Positions 18,401 to 27,998 are shown, numbered from the stretch's first letter. The stretch: 64,000 bases of DNA from JAFGVL01 sp963663245 (GCA_963663245.1 OY760143.1:1054001-1118000), one strand, 5' to 3'. The notes: a model not told the origin generated them from the sequence alone. Numbers and translations are program-made.

Positions 18401-18807
18401 ATATTGAAAATGTGTCTGAACGAATGAGTTTATACCGTGAGTTGGATAGTTTAAAAACAGAAGATGAATTGACAGCCTTTTATCAGCGCTTAAAAGATAG
18501 ATTTGGAACACCTTCGAAAGAAGTAGATCAACTAATGACAGCTATTCGTATGCGATGGTTAGCTATGTTATTAGGCTTCGAGAAAGTAGTGTTGAAGAAT
18601 GGAATGTTGATAGGCTATTTAGTGTATAACTTAAACTCGGCTTATTATCAAACTGATACCTTTGGAGCTGTGTTAAATTATATGGCTAGTCACCCACAAA
18701 ATTGCAAATTGAAAGAATTAAATTCTCGTCGCTCTGTATCAGTAAGAAATATTAAAACAGTAGAAGAAGGATATGGTTTATTGAAAGAAGTACAGCAAAT
18801 GATATAG
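15466..18807 (+). CDS. mfd: Transcription-repair coupling factor
   Basis: ATP-dependent translocase that removes RNA polymerase stalled at DNA lesions and recruits UvrA. The 1113-residue protein has the UvrB-like N-terminal region, a CarD-type RNA-polymerase-interacting domain (about 425-520: QIGDFVTHIDHGVGKF), the RecG-like helicase core with Walker A DVGFGKTEVAMR, DEEQ box, TATPIPRT, and HQLRGRVGRS, and the C-terminal TRCF domain. The frame opens with TTG (15466); there is no upstream in-frame ATG close to the promoter box, and TTG gives the expected N-terminus TLYELF. Confidence 0.96.
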   Translation: MTLYELFHLYAKHPQLQAVFENLQNEIAGGISVSGLQGSSQTLATAAIHSKRNQASLFIANDQESAAYIYNDLVQILGLDEVFYFPTSYKKAFKYGQIDSANEILRTDVLNRISASNKKMIVVTYPEALAEKVITTAALQEKILTLNVGEEVDTEFIIDLLIEYGFERVDFVYEPGQFSSRGSIIDIFSYSNELPYRVDFFGKEVETIRLFDIETQLSTESKKTVSIVPDIHRDRETETISFLDFIPKETLLLFNSFSMIKDTINQLYDESLVAINQTEEKTADLKEQLITGSDFMQQIKNFSKIEFASRKHLPDATVVDFNTTIQPLFHKNFDLVVSSFKQYLSDGYKLYIMSDSSKQTDRIQAIFEDKEEKVPFMPVLKTLHEGFVDHDMSVCFFSDHQLFDRFHKYKLKSDKARAGKAVLTLKELNQFQIGDFVTHIDHGVGKFGGLFKQDVNGKKQEVIKLMYKNDDIIFVSIHNLHRISKYKGKDGTPPMVNKLGTGAWQRLKERTKKKVKDIARELIQLYARRKAEKGFAYTPDTYMQQELEASFIYEDTPDQLKATNDVKSDMERTLPMDRLVCGDVGFGKTEVAMRAAFKAATDGKQVAILVPTTILATQHYKSFRDRLKDFPCEVEYISRARKPKEVKDILERLEYGKVDILIGTHKLVGKQVKFKDLGLLIIDEEQKFGVTIKEKLKSMKVNVDTLTMTATPIPRTLQFSLLGARDLSVMSTPPPNRYPIQTEVHTFSAELLKEAIEHEITRNGQVFIVNNRIQTLYELEAMVKKAVPKARICVGHGQMDPEKLEQTLVDFIDYEYDVLIATTIIESGIDIPNANTIIINNAQSFGLSDLHQLRGRVGRSNRKAYCYLVAPALSSLKQDQRRRLEAIETFADLGSGFHIAMQDLDIRGAGNMLGAEQSGFIADLGYETYQKILNEAVHELKHEEFAELYAEDIQKESKHAFVTDCQLESDLELMFPTDYIENVSERMSLYRELDSLKTEDELTAFYQRLKDRFGTPSKEVDQLMTAIRMRWLAMLLGFEKVVLKNGMLIGYLVYNLNSAYYQTDTFGAVLNYMASHPQNCKLKELNSRRSVSVRNIKTVEEGYGLLKEVQQMI

Positions 18808-18838
18808 TGCTCTCACCTGTAGTGTAATTAAGAAACAA

Positions 18839-18867
18839 AAAACCCTGATGAATTTCATCAGGGTTTT
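18839..18867 (+). terminator. Bidirectional terminator after mfd
   Basis: AAAACCCTGATG / CATCAGGGTTTT around AATTT, A-run before and T-run after. It can serve mfd and any minus-strand transcript arriving from the right. Confidence 0.8.
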
Positions 18868-19085
18868 ATTGTAAAAGAAAAGCCGAAAGTAAATTGAGAA
18901 AACTCCTGTGTTACAGGATTTGAGGTTTTAACTTCCTCTGTAATCTGCCGTGCTCCGAAGAACAACCCTAAGGTGCAGCCCGCCATTAAAAGTTCAATAT
19001 TCCCTCGTTGTGTAATAAATGTTGAGTTTTCCAACCTATACCAACGGCTTCGTAACAAAAGTATCTTTTTTATTGAATCTACCAA
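18858..19085 (-). pseudogene. Possible remnant of an outer-membrane protein
   Basis: A 75-codon frame in the 370-bp gap between mfd and the DUF4301 gene. Its end (QEFSQFTFGFSFTIKP) has the alternating aromatic pattern of a C-terminal beta-strand from a Bacteroidota outer-membrane barrel. It has no signal peptide, and its stop falls inside the terminator hairpin. It could be the tail of a decayed gene or a chance frame. Confidence 0.2.
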
Positions 19086-19177
19086 AGCATATTTGCTTAA
19101 AAATAGTGAATTATGTCTTTTAACATATAAAGCGCTAGCTCCCTAAAATGTGGAATTCTAATGCTTTGATTGATATC

Positions 19178-20692
19178 TTATTGATGCTCAGTTCTCAATA
19201 GATCGTTCACGGTCTTTACCGGATTAAAAGTCGCAACAGGCACTTCTACAAAAATTGTATTCCAATTACTCATGGCTCCATTCCATAGTCCAGGTAATTC
19301 TAATGCTTTTAATTCCTTACCTCCTTTAGATTTAAGAGAAATAAAACCGGTATTTTTATCTACGTATTTAGTTAAATCGAATTTGTTGCCTTTGTAATCT
19401 TTGATACCACAAACTAAATCAACAGGGTTAAAGTGGGTCGCACTCATCATTAATGCCTTTTCTTTTTCATCTGCTGTGTTAATTTGAGAGCTTTCTAGAA
19501 TTTGAGGAGATACAGAACCGTCTTCGTTTTCTACTAAATAAGGACCACCTCCAGGTTCACCTTCATTTTTAACCATGCCACAAACACGAATAGGTCTGTT
19601 GAGTTTTCCTTTTAAATAGGAAATGAGCGCTTCTTTGCTTACGCCTTCTTCTTTTTCTTTTTGGTTGTTTAATTCCTTGTTGCAAAAGTTTGTTATTTCT
19701 GCCAAGCTTGCATCAGAAATATTTTTATCGTCTAATTGCATTAAGTATGCAAAGGATTTTGCTTGTAGGTCTACTAGAATACCTGCGATTAGTTTTTTGT
19801 AAGTAACCGTGCTGTCTTTTAAACTATCAGGCACTACATTGTCTATGTTCTTTACGAAAACTACATCAGCCTCTAAATCGTTCAGGTTTTCGATGAGTGC
19901 TCCGTGTCCACCTGGGCGAAAAAGCATAACGCCATTTTCTCTAAAAGGATTATTGTCTGAATCAGCAGCTACAGTATCAGTAGAAGGTTTTTGTTCAGAG
20001 AAGCTGATGTCGAATTTTACATCATGGCTTGCTTCATATACAGGGAGTACTTCTTTTACTAATGTTTCGAAAAGCGCACGGTGTTCTGTCGATACCGTAA
20101 AATGAATAGCTACCTGGTTGCCACTTTTTGCATATAGCGCACCTTCTACTAAATGCTCTTCTAAGGGAGTTCTGCTAATTTCTCCATATTGGTGAAATTT
20201 TAATAAACCTTTTGGTAAGCTGCCATAATTTAATCCAGACTCACCTAATAGGTTTTTTATAATTACCTTGTGTTCATTGTCGGCGATAAGCTCATTAATG
20301 CTTTTGTTGTTTTTTGTAATGCAGGTGTCATTTAAATCACTGTAAAAGGCAAACTGTTTTATTTCATCAAAAAACTTCTTTTCGAATGTAGACCTTGGAA
20401 TATCAAAACCTCCATCTATAAATTCAAATAAATCTTTAAACATCCTACTCGCAGCTCCAGAGGCAGGCACAAATTTAATAATGTCTTTGTTGTTGGCTAG
20501 GTACGAGTCCCATGTAACTAGATATGCTTTTTCTTCGTCTATATTCGTAGCAGTAATACCATTGTTAATAGCTGCAGCTTGTTTGATTTTAAGAAAAGGA
20601 AAGCCCTGCTTAAAGGAGTTAAGCTGTTCTTTGAAAACTGCTTCGCTAATATTCTTCTTATGTAGAATGGTTAAATCGTTTTGCTCTATCAT
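19178..20692 (-). CDS. DUF4301 domain protein
   Basis: 504 residues from the preferred Met at 20692; the frame is open 14 codons further to 20734 but those residues (MHNRELDSNQKHPY) look like leader sequence. Conserved stretches are FVPASGAASRMFKDL, GSLPKGLLKFH, FRPGGHGALIENLNDLEADVVFVKNIDNV, VCGMVKNEGEPGGGPYLVEN and PGLWNGAMSNWNTIFVEVP. These glycine-rich and GGHGAL segments resemble nucleotidyltransferases of the UDP-sugar pyrophosphorylase fold, but the family's reaction is not established to my knowledge. Cytoplasmic, monocistronic, no operon partner. Confidence 0.8.
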   Translation of the reverse strand: MIEQNDLTILHKKNISEAVFKEQLNSFKQGFPFLKIKQAAAINNGITATNIDEEKAYLVTWDSYLANNKDIIKFVPASGAASRMFKDLFEFIDGGFDIPRSTFEKKFFDEIKQFAFYSDLNDTCITKNNKSINELIADNEHKVIIKNLLGESGLNYGSLPKGLLKFHQYGEISRTPLEEHLVEGALYAKSGNQVAIHFTVSTEHRALFETLVKEVLPVYEASHDVKFDISFSEQKPSTDTVAADSDNNPFRENGVMLFRPGGHGALIENLNDLEADVVFVKNIDNVVPDSLKDSTVTYKKLIAGILVDLQAKSFAYLMQLDDKNISDASLAEITNFCNKELNNQKEKEEGVSKEALISYLKGKLNRPIRVCGMVKNEGEPGGGPYLVENEDGSVSPQILESSQINTADEKEKALMMSATHFNPVDLVCGIKDYKGNKFDLTKYVDKNTGFISLKSKGGKELKALELPGLWNGAMSNWNTIFVEVPVATFNPVKTVNDLLRTEHQ

Positions 20693-20860
20693 GTACGGGT
20701 GTTTTTGATTTGAATCTAATTCTCTGTTGTGCAAAGAAAACAGTTTCTGTTAAGAATAGAAAGTAGTTTTTTTATTTTTCAGAAAAATACTTCATTAATA
20801 TACACAATATAGTAGTTTCAAAGTCGTTGTAGTAATAAGGAAAGACTTAACTTTTTGTAG

Positions 20861-20891
20861 TTTGTTATTTCCTATATTATTTCTATATTTG
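20861..20891 (+). promoter_or_regulatory. susC promoter
   Basis: TTTG at 20861-20864 and TATATTTG at 20884-20891 with a 19-bp spacer match the Bacteroidota -33/-7 layout. The leader to the SusC start is about 65 nt. Confidence 0.65.
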
Positions 20892-20962
20892 CTGGGCAAA
20901 TTTTTAATGAGTTTTTAGAGTATATAAGTAAAACAAATAAATAACAATTTAAATTTAATTCT

Positions 20963-23900
20963 ATGAAAGAGAAAAACACTGGATTTAAAAGTGTGAAACG
21001 CTCAGTTTTTGTTCTTCTATTATTGATTGTTAGTTCTTTGCAATTGTTTGCGAAAGACATATCAGGAGTAATTAAAGATGAAAAAGGAGAAACTGTTATT
21101 GGCGCAACAGTAAAAGTAAAAGGTACTACCGTAGGTACAATTACTGATTTTAATGGTGTATATACACTATCAGTGCCTGATGATGCGAAAATTTTAGAGT
21201 TTTCTTACATTGGTATGGAAACACAAGAAGTTACAATCTCTGGCGCTAAAGCTGATGTTGTATTAAAAGATTCTTCAAAAGAATTAGATGCTGTAGTTAT
21301 TTCTGGTGGATATGGGCCTGGAATTGCTAAAAAAGATTTAGTGTCAACGATTACTAATATTAGTGGTGATGAGCTTAGTAAACATACCAGTGCCGGTGCT
21401 TTAGATGCCTTGCAAGGAAAAATTAGTGGTGTGTCTATTACGCAAACAGAGGGAGGCCCTGATGCCGAAATTAAAGTGCGTGTTCGTGGTGGTACATCCA
21501 TCACTTCTACAAATGATCCCTTATATTTAGTTGATGGTTTTCCTGCTACTAGTATTAATGATATTCCCCCTTCAAGTATAGAGTCGATTGAAGTGATGAA
21601 AGATGCTTCGGCAACTGCTATTTATGGGTCTCGTGCTGCTAACGGAGTTGTTATTGTAACAACTAAAGGAACAAGTAGTAAAGATGAAGGAGAAGCAAGT
21701 TTTAATGTTAGTTATAATGGCTTTGTAGGCTGGAAAAGAATTGCTAATCAATTAGATGTTTTGTCAGCAGAAGATTTTACATTATGGCAGTATGAAAGAG
21801 CGGTAATGCGTGGTGGTGGTAGAATTGGAAGTAGTGAAGTTAATAATGACTTCATTAAATATTTTGACACCCCAGGTTATGATGCCGGAACAGCTATGAG
21901 TTCAACATACTATCAATCTATTATGGATCAGTATGCTGGGATGGAAACTAATAATTGGCAAGATTCTATTTTTGGCAATATTGGAACTACAATGAATCAT
22001 ACCTTAAATATATCTGGAGGTACTAAACAAGCAAGTTATAATTTAAATTATAATAGAATTGATGATCAGGCAATTATGAAATTGTCTAATTTCTCAAAAG
22101 ATTATTTAGATTTTAAATTAAACTTGAGACCATTAAAAAAACTGAAAATTTCGATGAAAACTCAGTATATGGATCAAAGAGTAAATGGTGGAGGAGCAAA
22201 TGATGTAGACCAAAGTGGTTCTTCAGATTCACGTTTAAAGCATGCCGTTTATTATGCTCCAATAGAACTTAAAATTGATCCAGATGATTTAGTTGGAGAG
22301 GAAGTTTCGTTTACATCGAGTTTGATTAATCCAAATGAAGCAGTAGCAGATAATTTTAAATCGAAAAGAAAAACAAGGTACAAATACAATGCTCGTGTAC
22401 AATGGGATATCATAAAGGACTTACAGTTAAAAGTTGATTATGGTTATAGAAAAACGACCAATGAGGAGTATAAATTTTATGGGCCAACAAGTTCTAGATC
22501 TCGTGAGAATGAAGAGTTGCCAATCGTTTATAATTTTATTGATGACGAAATGGTTTATGTTAACTCAAACACCCTTTCGTATAAATTGAAAGATTTAGGC
22601 AAGAAGAAAAAACATAGTTTTATATTCTTATTGGGAGAAGAAACAAATATCTATAAATTTAGGTCTATTGATACTTACTCAAGACACTTGCCTGAGTTCT
22701 TAACCTATGATAATGCTGATGGTTATACTTCTTCAGGTGATGATCACGTTGTATCAGTTCGTTATCCGTATGAGGAAAAGATGTTGTCGTTTTTTGGACG
22801 TGTTAATTATGATTTTGGTAAAAAATATTATATAACAGCAACATTACGTGCAGATGGATCAAGTAGATTTGCACAAGGTCTTAAAGAAGATGATTATACT
22901 GGGTTTAATATGATACCATATAAAAAATGGGGTACTTTCCCTTCTGTAGCTGCAGGTTGGAGAGTTTCGGATGAGAAGTTTTTATCAAGCACTAAAAATT
23001 GGTTGTACGATTTAAAACTGCGTTTAAGTTATGGTCAAGTTGGTAACTCAAATATCGATCCAGGTTCATATTTAAGAAATTATGTGGCTGATTTAGATGA
23101 TGCTCGGACAACATTAGGAACTTTTTATCCGATTTCTGATAGATTATTAAACCCAGCTTTAATATGGGAAACAACAACAACTCGTAATGTCGGAATAGAC
23201 TATGGTCTCTTTAAAAATAGACTTAGTGGTAGTATAGATGCCTATTATAATACAACTGTAGATTTATTGCTTGATACAGATGTTGGAGGTACTGGTTATG
23301 CTACTATGTATGATAATATTGGAGAAACTGCAAGTAAGGGTCTTGAATTCTCTGTTAATGCGAATGTTTTACAAAAGAAGAATTATTCGTTAGATTTTAA
23401 CTTTAATATTGCTTATGTGCAATCTGAGGTTGTTTCCCTAGGTGATAGTACTACTTTTCAACCTGTTTCTTCTGGATGGGCTGGAGGAACCAATAAATTA
23501 GGATTTGAATATCTAGTAAAAGTTGGAGAGCCAGTTGGTTTAATAAATGGTTATGAACTAGTAGGTAGATATGCTGCAGACGAATTTAAGTGGGTGTCTC
23601 TTGTGCCAGCTTTAGGTATCGGGTATTGGGATATGAATGATGCGCGATATTCTGTAGTTGATGATAATGGAACTCCTGCAGACCTTACTGATGATAGATA
23701 TTTTGATGCAGATGGTAATGAATTTGTTGATGGAGAAACAGTTGTAAAACAAGGATGGGGACCAGGAGCTATTAAATTAAGAGACCTTAGTGGACCTGAT
23801 GGTGTGCCTGATGGTAAAATTGATGAAGATGATAAAACAATTATTGGTAGAACCCTACCTGATTTTACTGGAGGTTTTTCCATGGCTGCAACATATAAAG

Positions 23901-24460
23901 CGTTTGATCTTTCAGCGACTTTCTCTTATGTAATAGGAAATGATGTATATAACGCGAATAAATTAATGTTTACACAAACGGAAGAGACTAGTCATAAATT
24001 AAAAAATATGACCTCGGAAATGGCAAATGGTAAGAGATGGACTTTTATTGATGCAACAGGGGAATATACAGCGGCTGCAATTGGAGGAGATCCTTCTACT
24101 CATGCAGGTAGATATGTAACAGAAACAGATATCTTGGCTGCCATGAATGCAACTACAACTATGTATAATCCGTACAACTCATATACTTTATTACATTCAG
24201 GTATTGTTGAGGATGGTTCGTTCTTACGCTTAAATAGTGTAACTTTAGGTTGTACGTTACCAAATAAATGGGTTAATAAATTAGCAATTCAGAGTTTAAG
24301 ACTATACGTTTCTGCAACGAACTTATTTGTGCTTACCAATTATTCTGGTTTCGATCCAGAGGTTGATACGCGTAGAAAAGATCCTCGTACGCCAGGTGTT
24401 GATTACTCAGCTTATCCAAAAAATCAAGCCATAAATGTTGGTTTAAATCTAAATTTTTAA
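20963..24460 (+). CDS. SusC/RagA TonB-linked outer-membrane transporter
   Basis: Outer-membrane importer for oligosaccharides, acting with the SusD lid encoded next. The signal peptide ends near residue 30; a carboxypeptidase-regulatory-like domain follows (DISGVIKDEKGETVIGATVKVKGT, about 31-110), then the TonB plug (LVSTITNISGDEL ... LYLVDGFPATSINDIPPSSIESIEVMKDASATAIYGSRAANGVVIVTTK, residues about 120-235, given in pieces by its motifs DGFP and SRAANGV) and a long barrel to a C-terminal aromatic strand (INVGLNLNF). Length (1165) is normal. The adjoining pectate lyase points to pectin fragments, probably homogalacturonan, as cargo. It has no sigma/anti-sigma pair nearby. Confidence 0.95.
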   Translation: MKEKNTGFKSVKRSVFVLLLLIVSSLQLFAKDISGVIKDEKGETVIGATVKVKGTTVGTITDFNGVYTLSVPDDAKILEFSYIGMETQEVTISGAKADVVLKDSSKELDAVVISGGYGPGIAKKDLVSTITNISGDELSKHTSAGALDALQGKISGVSITQTEGGPDAEIKVRVRGGTSITSTNDPLYLVDGFPATSINDIPPSSIESIEVMKDASATAIYGSRAANGVVIVTTKGTSSKDEGEASFNVSYNGFVGWKRIANQLDVLSAEDFTLWQYERAVMRGGGRIGSSEVNNDFIKYFDTPGYDAGTAMSSTYYQSIMDQYAGMETNNWQDSIFGNIGTTMNHTLNISGGTKQASYNLNYNRIDDQAIMKLSNFSKDYLDFKLNLRPLKKLKISMKTQYMDQRVNGGGANDVDQSGSSDSRLKHAVYYAPIELKIDPDDLVGEEVSFTSSLINPNEAVADNFKSKRKTRYKYNARVQWDIIKDLQLKVDYGYRKTTNEEYKFYGPTSSRSRENEELPIVYNFIDDEMVYVNSNTLSYKLKDLGKKKKHSFIFLLGEETNIYKFRSIDTYSRHLPEFLTYDNADGYTSSGDDHVVSVRYPYEEKMLSFFGRVNYDFGKKYYITATLRADGSSRFAQGLKEDDYTGFNMIPYKKWGTFPSVAAGWRVSDEKFLSSTKNWLYDLKLRLSYGQVGNSNIDPGSYLRNYVADLDDARTTLGTFYPISDRLLNPALIWETTTTRNVGIDYGLFKNRLSGSIDAYYNTTVDLLLDTDVGGTGYATMYDNIGETASKGLEFSVNANVLQKKNYSLDFNFNIAYVQSEVVSLGDSTTFQPVSSGWAGGTNKLGFEYLVKVGEPVGLINGYELVGRYAADEFKWVSLVPALGIGYWDMNDARYSVVDDNGTPADLTDDRYFDADGNEFVDGETVVKQGWGPGAIKLRDLSGPDGVPDGKIDEDDKTIIGRTLPDFTGGFSMAATYKAFDLSATFSYVIGNDVYNANKLMFTQTEETSHKLKNMTSEMANGKRWTFIDATGEYTAAAIGGDPSTHAGRYVTETDILAAMNATTTMYNPYNSYTLLHSGIVEDGSFLRLNSVTLGCTLPNKWVNKLAIQSLRLYVSATNLFVLTNYSGFDPEVDTRRKDPRTPGVDYSAYPKNQAINVGLNLNF

Positions 24461-24471
24461 AATAAAAAGAT

Positions 24472-26385
24472 ATGAAATTATTTAAGTATTTATTAATAGG
24501 ACTATCGTCATTAGTCTTTCTCACATTTACTTCATGTGAAGATTATTTAGAAGCGAAATCAGAATCTGGTTTTGCCGATGACGTAATTTTTTCAGACTCT
24601 ATTTTAACGGAGCAGTTTTTAAATAGTGTTTATGATCATATGGCCGAAGATAAAGTGTATCGAAAAGGATTTGATCAATTTTATTATGGTAATACGGATC
24701 TTGAGAAACATAATGGAACTCTCTTAACATATTCCAGAACAGATACCTATTCAACAGTCTCTTATAATGCAATATCAAATAATACTGCTGTGCAGAATCC
24801 AGTTATTTGGGATGGAATATATAGATGTATTGAAATGTGTAATATTGCGATAGACAGAATTCCAGAATTTTCTTCTCCTGCTTATGGAAACAAAATGGGT
24901 GTGTTGTATGCGGAAGCACTAACTATGCGTGCTTATTTGTATTACGACTTAATTAAATATTATGGTGATGTTCCGGCTCGTTTTGAACCTTTAACTAAAG
25001 AGATTCTGGATGTATATCCTTCTGATAGAGATCTTATCTACAAGCAAATATTAAGTGATTTGCAAGTAGCATCTAGTTATGCTGTTTGGGGTGGAACAAG
25101 TATCTCAAACTCTATTGAAAGACCAACAAAAGAATCAATCTTAGGTTTGTATGCTAGAATTGCACTTTCTTATGTTGGTTATGCGCAAAGACCATTAAGT
25201 ACTCCTGCATTTCATACTCTAAGTACAGCTACAAATTCAACATCAAAAATTGCTAGAACTGTTGATGATACTGAAAAGGGTATTATAATGGCTATTGTTA
25301 GAGATTCTTTATCTTCTGTTATTACAAAATGGGGTACAAGTCGTTTAGATACTGATTATGAAAATATATTTGTTAATTTCATGGGTGGAGGAATAGATCC
25401 TCTGTCATCAGAGTATTTGTGGAGTTTTAATTATAGAAGCTACTTAGCACTTACTTGGGCGATGCCTTGTCCGTCAGGAGATTATACAGAGAAAAAGATT
25501 CAATCGAAATGGAAAGCGACTCCAACATTTTATTTTGACTATGATCAAAATGATTTAAGAAAAGATGTTACTTGTCCTTTATATGAATATGTTACTTCCT
25601 CTAGTACAGGAACACTTCATCCTATTGTAGCTAAGGTTAATGAAATTCCTTTTGGGAAATTTAGAGCTGAGTGGATTGTTCCTATGATTGATAAAGATGG
25701 AGATGCCTTTAAGGTTCCTATAATGAGATATTCAGACATCTTACTTATGTACGCTGAAGCAACATTAACGGCTGGCAATGGTGCAGCAATGAGTGGTCAA
25801 GCAGCTATGGATTTAGTTAGATCAAGAGCAGGTTTAGGTTCTAAACCATTAACACTCGATAATATTATCGACGAAAGAGCATTTGAATTTGCTGGTGAAC
25901 GTATACGAAGAGATGATTTAATTCGTTGGGGAAAATTGTCAGAAAAAATTAAAGAAGCTTCAGCTAGAACTATTGATTTAGCAAATGCAACTGCGGGAAG
26001 TGATTTTGCTGCTTTTACGCATGTAGCAGCAAATAATGGAGATATTTTTTGGAGACCAACAACTGAGAAATTTACAGGAACGAGTATGAATAAGTTTGAG
26101 CTTTACGGTCTGTATCCTGGAGAGACAGATGACAAAGCTGTAACAGACTCTTTAGGAGGTTGGTCAAAAGTATTAACAGATGATAGTGCCTCGCCTTCTT
26201 CGAATTATAAGTTTTGGACAACAGGTGGAAACTCAAGATTGACAGACCCTACTGATGGAGATCCTCCATATTATGATAATTTCTACACCATTTATTTTGA
26301 GCCAGATGAGCATCAATTAATGCCATTTGCTGATAATACTATTGCTAATAGTAAAGGATATCTTGAAAATGTTTATGGTTATTAA
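24472..26385 (+). CDS. SusD/RagB glycan-binding lipoprotein
   Basis: Surface lipoprotein that captures glycan and closes over the SusC barrel. The signal ends at a lipobox cysteine (LTFTSCEDYLEAKS), followed by the acidic stretch typical of lipoprotein export signals. TPR-like helices (VLYAEALTMRAYLYYDLIKYYGDVP) and the C-terminal conserved block ERAFEFAGERIRRDDLIRWGKL are hallmark SusD segments. 637 residues, 11 bp after susC. A terminator follows, so it ends the main transcript. Confidence 0.94.
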   Translation: MKLFKYLLIGLSSLVFLTFTSCEDYLEAKSESGFADDVIFSDSILTEQFLNSVYDHMAEDKVYRKGFDQFYYGNTDLEKHNGTLLTYSRTDTYSTVSYNAISNNTAVQNPVIWDGIYRCIEMCNIAIDRIPEFSSPAYGNKMGVLYAEALTMRAYLYYDLIKYYGDVPARFEPLTKEILDVYPSDRDLIYKQILSDLQVASSYAVWGGTSISNSIERPTKESILGLYARIALSYVGYAQRPLSTPAFHTLSTATNSTSKIARTVDDTEKGIIMAIVRDSLSSVITKWGTSRLDTDYENIFVNFMGGGIDPLSSEYLWSFNYRSYLALTWAMPCPSGDYTEKKIQSKWKATPTFYFDYDQNDLRKDVTCPLYEYVTSSSTGTLHPIVAKVNEIPFGKFRAEWIVPMIDKDGDAFKVPIMRYSDILLMYAEATLTAGNGAAMSGQAAMDLVRSRAGLGSKPLTLDNIIDERAFEFAGERIRRDDLIRWGKLSEKIKEASARTIDLANATAGSDFAAFTHVAANNGDIFWRPTTEKFTGTSMNKFELYGLYPGETDDKAVTDSLGGWSKVLTDDSASPSSNYKFWTTGGNSRLTDPTDGDPPYYDNFYTIYFEPDEHQLMPFADNTIANSKGYLENVYGY

Positions 26386-26400
26386 ATAAATATATAGCTA

Positions 26401-26432
26401 AGAAAAAGGAAGTTTAATAACTTCCTTTTTCT
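26401..26432 (+). terminator. Terminator between susD and pectate lyase
   Basis: A perfect 14-bp stem AGAAAAAGGAAGTT / AACTTCCTTTTTCT with a 4-base loop. It is only 20 bp before the lyase start, so the lyase is expressed by read-through or from an unseen promoter. Confidence 0.75.
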
Positions 26433-26451
26433 GGCTTTAATCTTAAATTGT

Positions 26452-27933
26452 ATGAAAACAAATTTTGTTATAGCAATTGTTCTTGCATTTTTCTTGAGCT
26501 TAAGTTATAGTTGTAAGGAGGATGAAAAACCAGTAGTTAAGGATTCTATACCTGTTATTAACTATGTCAAACCTTTTCCTCAGGCTGAGGGAGCAGGTCA
26601 ATATACAACTGGAGGTAGGGCAGGGAAAGTTATTTATGTTACAAATACTAATGATAGTGGTACAGGTAGTTTTCGAGAGGCTGTAATACAATCTGGTATT
26701 CGTACAGTTGTTTTTGAAGTATCTGGTACTATTGATTTGCAAAGTCCAATTGTAATTCAGAATCCGTATATTACTATAGCGGGTCAAACTGCTCCTGGTG
26801 ATGGAATCTGTTTAAAAGGATTTTCAACTTATATTGAAGCTGATAACGTAATTATTCGTTTTATACGCTTTCGATTAGGCGATTTTGCTGGTTTTACTCA
26901 AACAGATCCTGTGTCAGGGAATGATGTAAGTAATGTTTTAATTGATCACTGCTCAATGAGTTGGTCTATTGATGAATGTGCCTCTTTTTATGATAATAGT
27001 AATTTTACAATGCAATGGTGTTTGATTTCTGAAAGTTTAAGAAACTCTGTTCATGATAAAGGGAATCATGGTTACGGAGGTATTTGGGGTGGTCAAACAG
27101 CTACTTTTCACCATAATTTATTAGCACATCATAGTAGCAGAAATCCACGTTTCTGTGGTTCTAGATATACAGGTAGGCCTGATTTGGAAAAGGTAGATCA
27201 TAGAAATAATGTGATATATAACTGGGTTTATAATAGTGCTTATGCTGCAGAAGGGGGAACCTATAATTTAGTAAATAATTATTATAAGCCAGGTCCAGCA
27301 ACTTATAGTGGAGAACGATCTTATAGAATTATTGAGCCATGGGAAACAGGTTCTACTGCTCCTGATAATGATGTTCAGCAATCAGGCTCTTGGGGCTTGT
27401 TTTATGTAGATGGTAATTATATTGATGGAAATACAACTGTAACTAATGATAATTGGGCAGGAGGAATTCAACCTGATGGAACGGTTTCGGAAGCAACTAT
27501 CCGTTCTAATATTGAATTTGAAATGCCAACTGTTACTACCCATTCTGCAATTGATGCATATACATATGTGTTAGACTATGCTGGAGCTTCTTTAGCACGT
27601 GATGCTGTAGATGCAAGAATTGTTAGTGAAGTGACTAATGGTACTTATACATATAATGGAACAAATACTTTTGACTCAAATGATAATCCTGTTCCTATTA
27701 CCTTTGGAATAATAGACAATCAATCTGATGTAGGTGGATGGCCTACATTAAATTCTCTTCCTGCACCAGTAGATACAGATAGAGATGGTATTCCAGATGT
27801 TTGGGAAGAAGCTAATGGTCTTGATAAGAACAATATAGTAGACGGGAGATCTAAAAGTTTAGATAAAGATAATAATTTAACAAATTTAGAAATATATCTA
27901 AATAGTTTAGTTAATCACTTGTATCCGAATTGA
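26452..27933 (+). CDS. Pectate lyase (PL1-like) lipoprotein
   Basis: Cleaves homogalacturonan by beta-elimination, leaving unsaturated ends. The N-terminus is a lipoprotein signal (LSLSYSCKEDEKP), so it is probably surface or periplasmic. The right-handed beta-helix begins at AEGAGQYTTGGRAGKVIYVTN and includes ITIAGQTAPGDGICLKG, DHCSMSWSIDE and the catalytic-arginine region HHSSRNPRF. Residues about 439-465 (DTDRDGIPDVWEEANGL) form a thrombospondin type-3-like calcium repeat, common after lyases in this phylum. 493 residues. Adjacent SusCD proteins would import its products. Confidence 0.9.
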   Translation: MKTNFVIAIVLAFFLSLSYSCKEDEKPVVKDSIPVINYVKPFPQAEGAGQYTTGGRAGKVIYVTNTNDSGTGSFREAVIQSGIRTVVFEVSGTIDLQSPIVIQNPYITIAGQTAPGDGICLKGFSTYIEADNVIIRFIRFRLGDFAGFTQTDPVSGNDVSNVLIDHCSMSWSIDECASFYDNSNFTMQWCLISESLRNSVHDKGNHGYGGIWGGQTATFHHNLLAHHSSRNPRFCGSRYTGRPDLEKVDHRNNVIYNWVYNSAYAAEGGTYNLVNNYYKPGPATYSGERSYRIIEPWETGSTAPDNDVQQSGSWGLFYVDGNYIDGNTTVTNDNWAGGIQPDGTVSEATIRSNIEFEMPTVTTHSAIDAYTYVLDYAGASLARDAVDARIVSEVTNGTYTYNGTNTFDSNDNPVPITFGIIDNQSDVGGWPTLNSLPAPVDTDRDGIPDVWEEANGLDKNNIVDGRSKSLDKDNNLTNLEIYLNSLVNHLYPN

Positions 27934-27940
27934 TAGAAAA

Positions 27941-27998
27941 CATAGAAAAACAAAAAAGCAACTAATAGATAAATTAGTTGCTTTTTTGTTTTTCTATG
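27941..27998 (+). terminator. Terminator after pectate lyase (26-bp perfect palindrome)
   Basis: An uninterrupted 26-bp inverted repeat, CATAGAAAAACAAAAAAGCA... through 27966 and its complement from 27973, around a 6-base loop. The A/T-rich flanks make it work on both strands. Confidence 0.8.
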
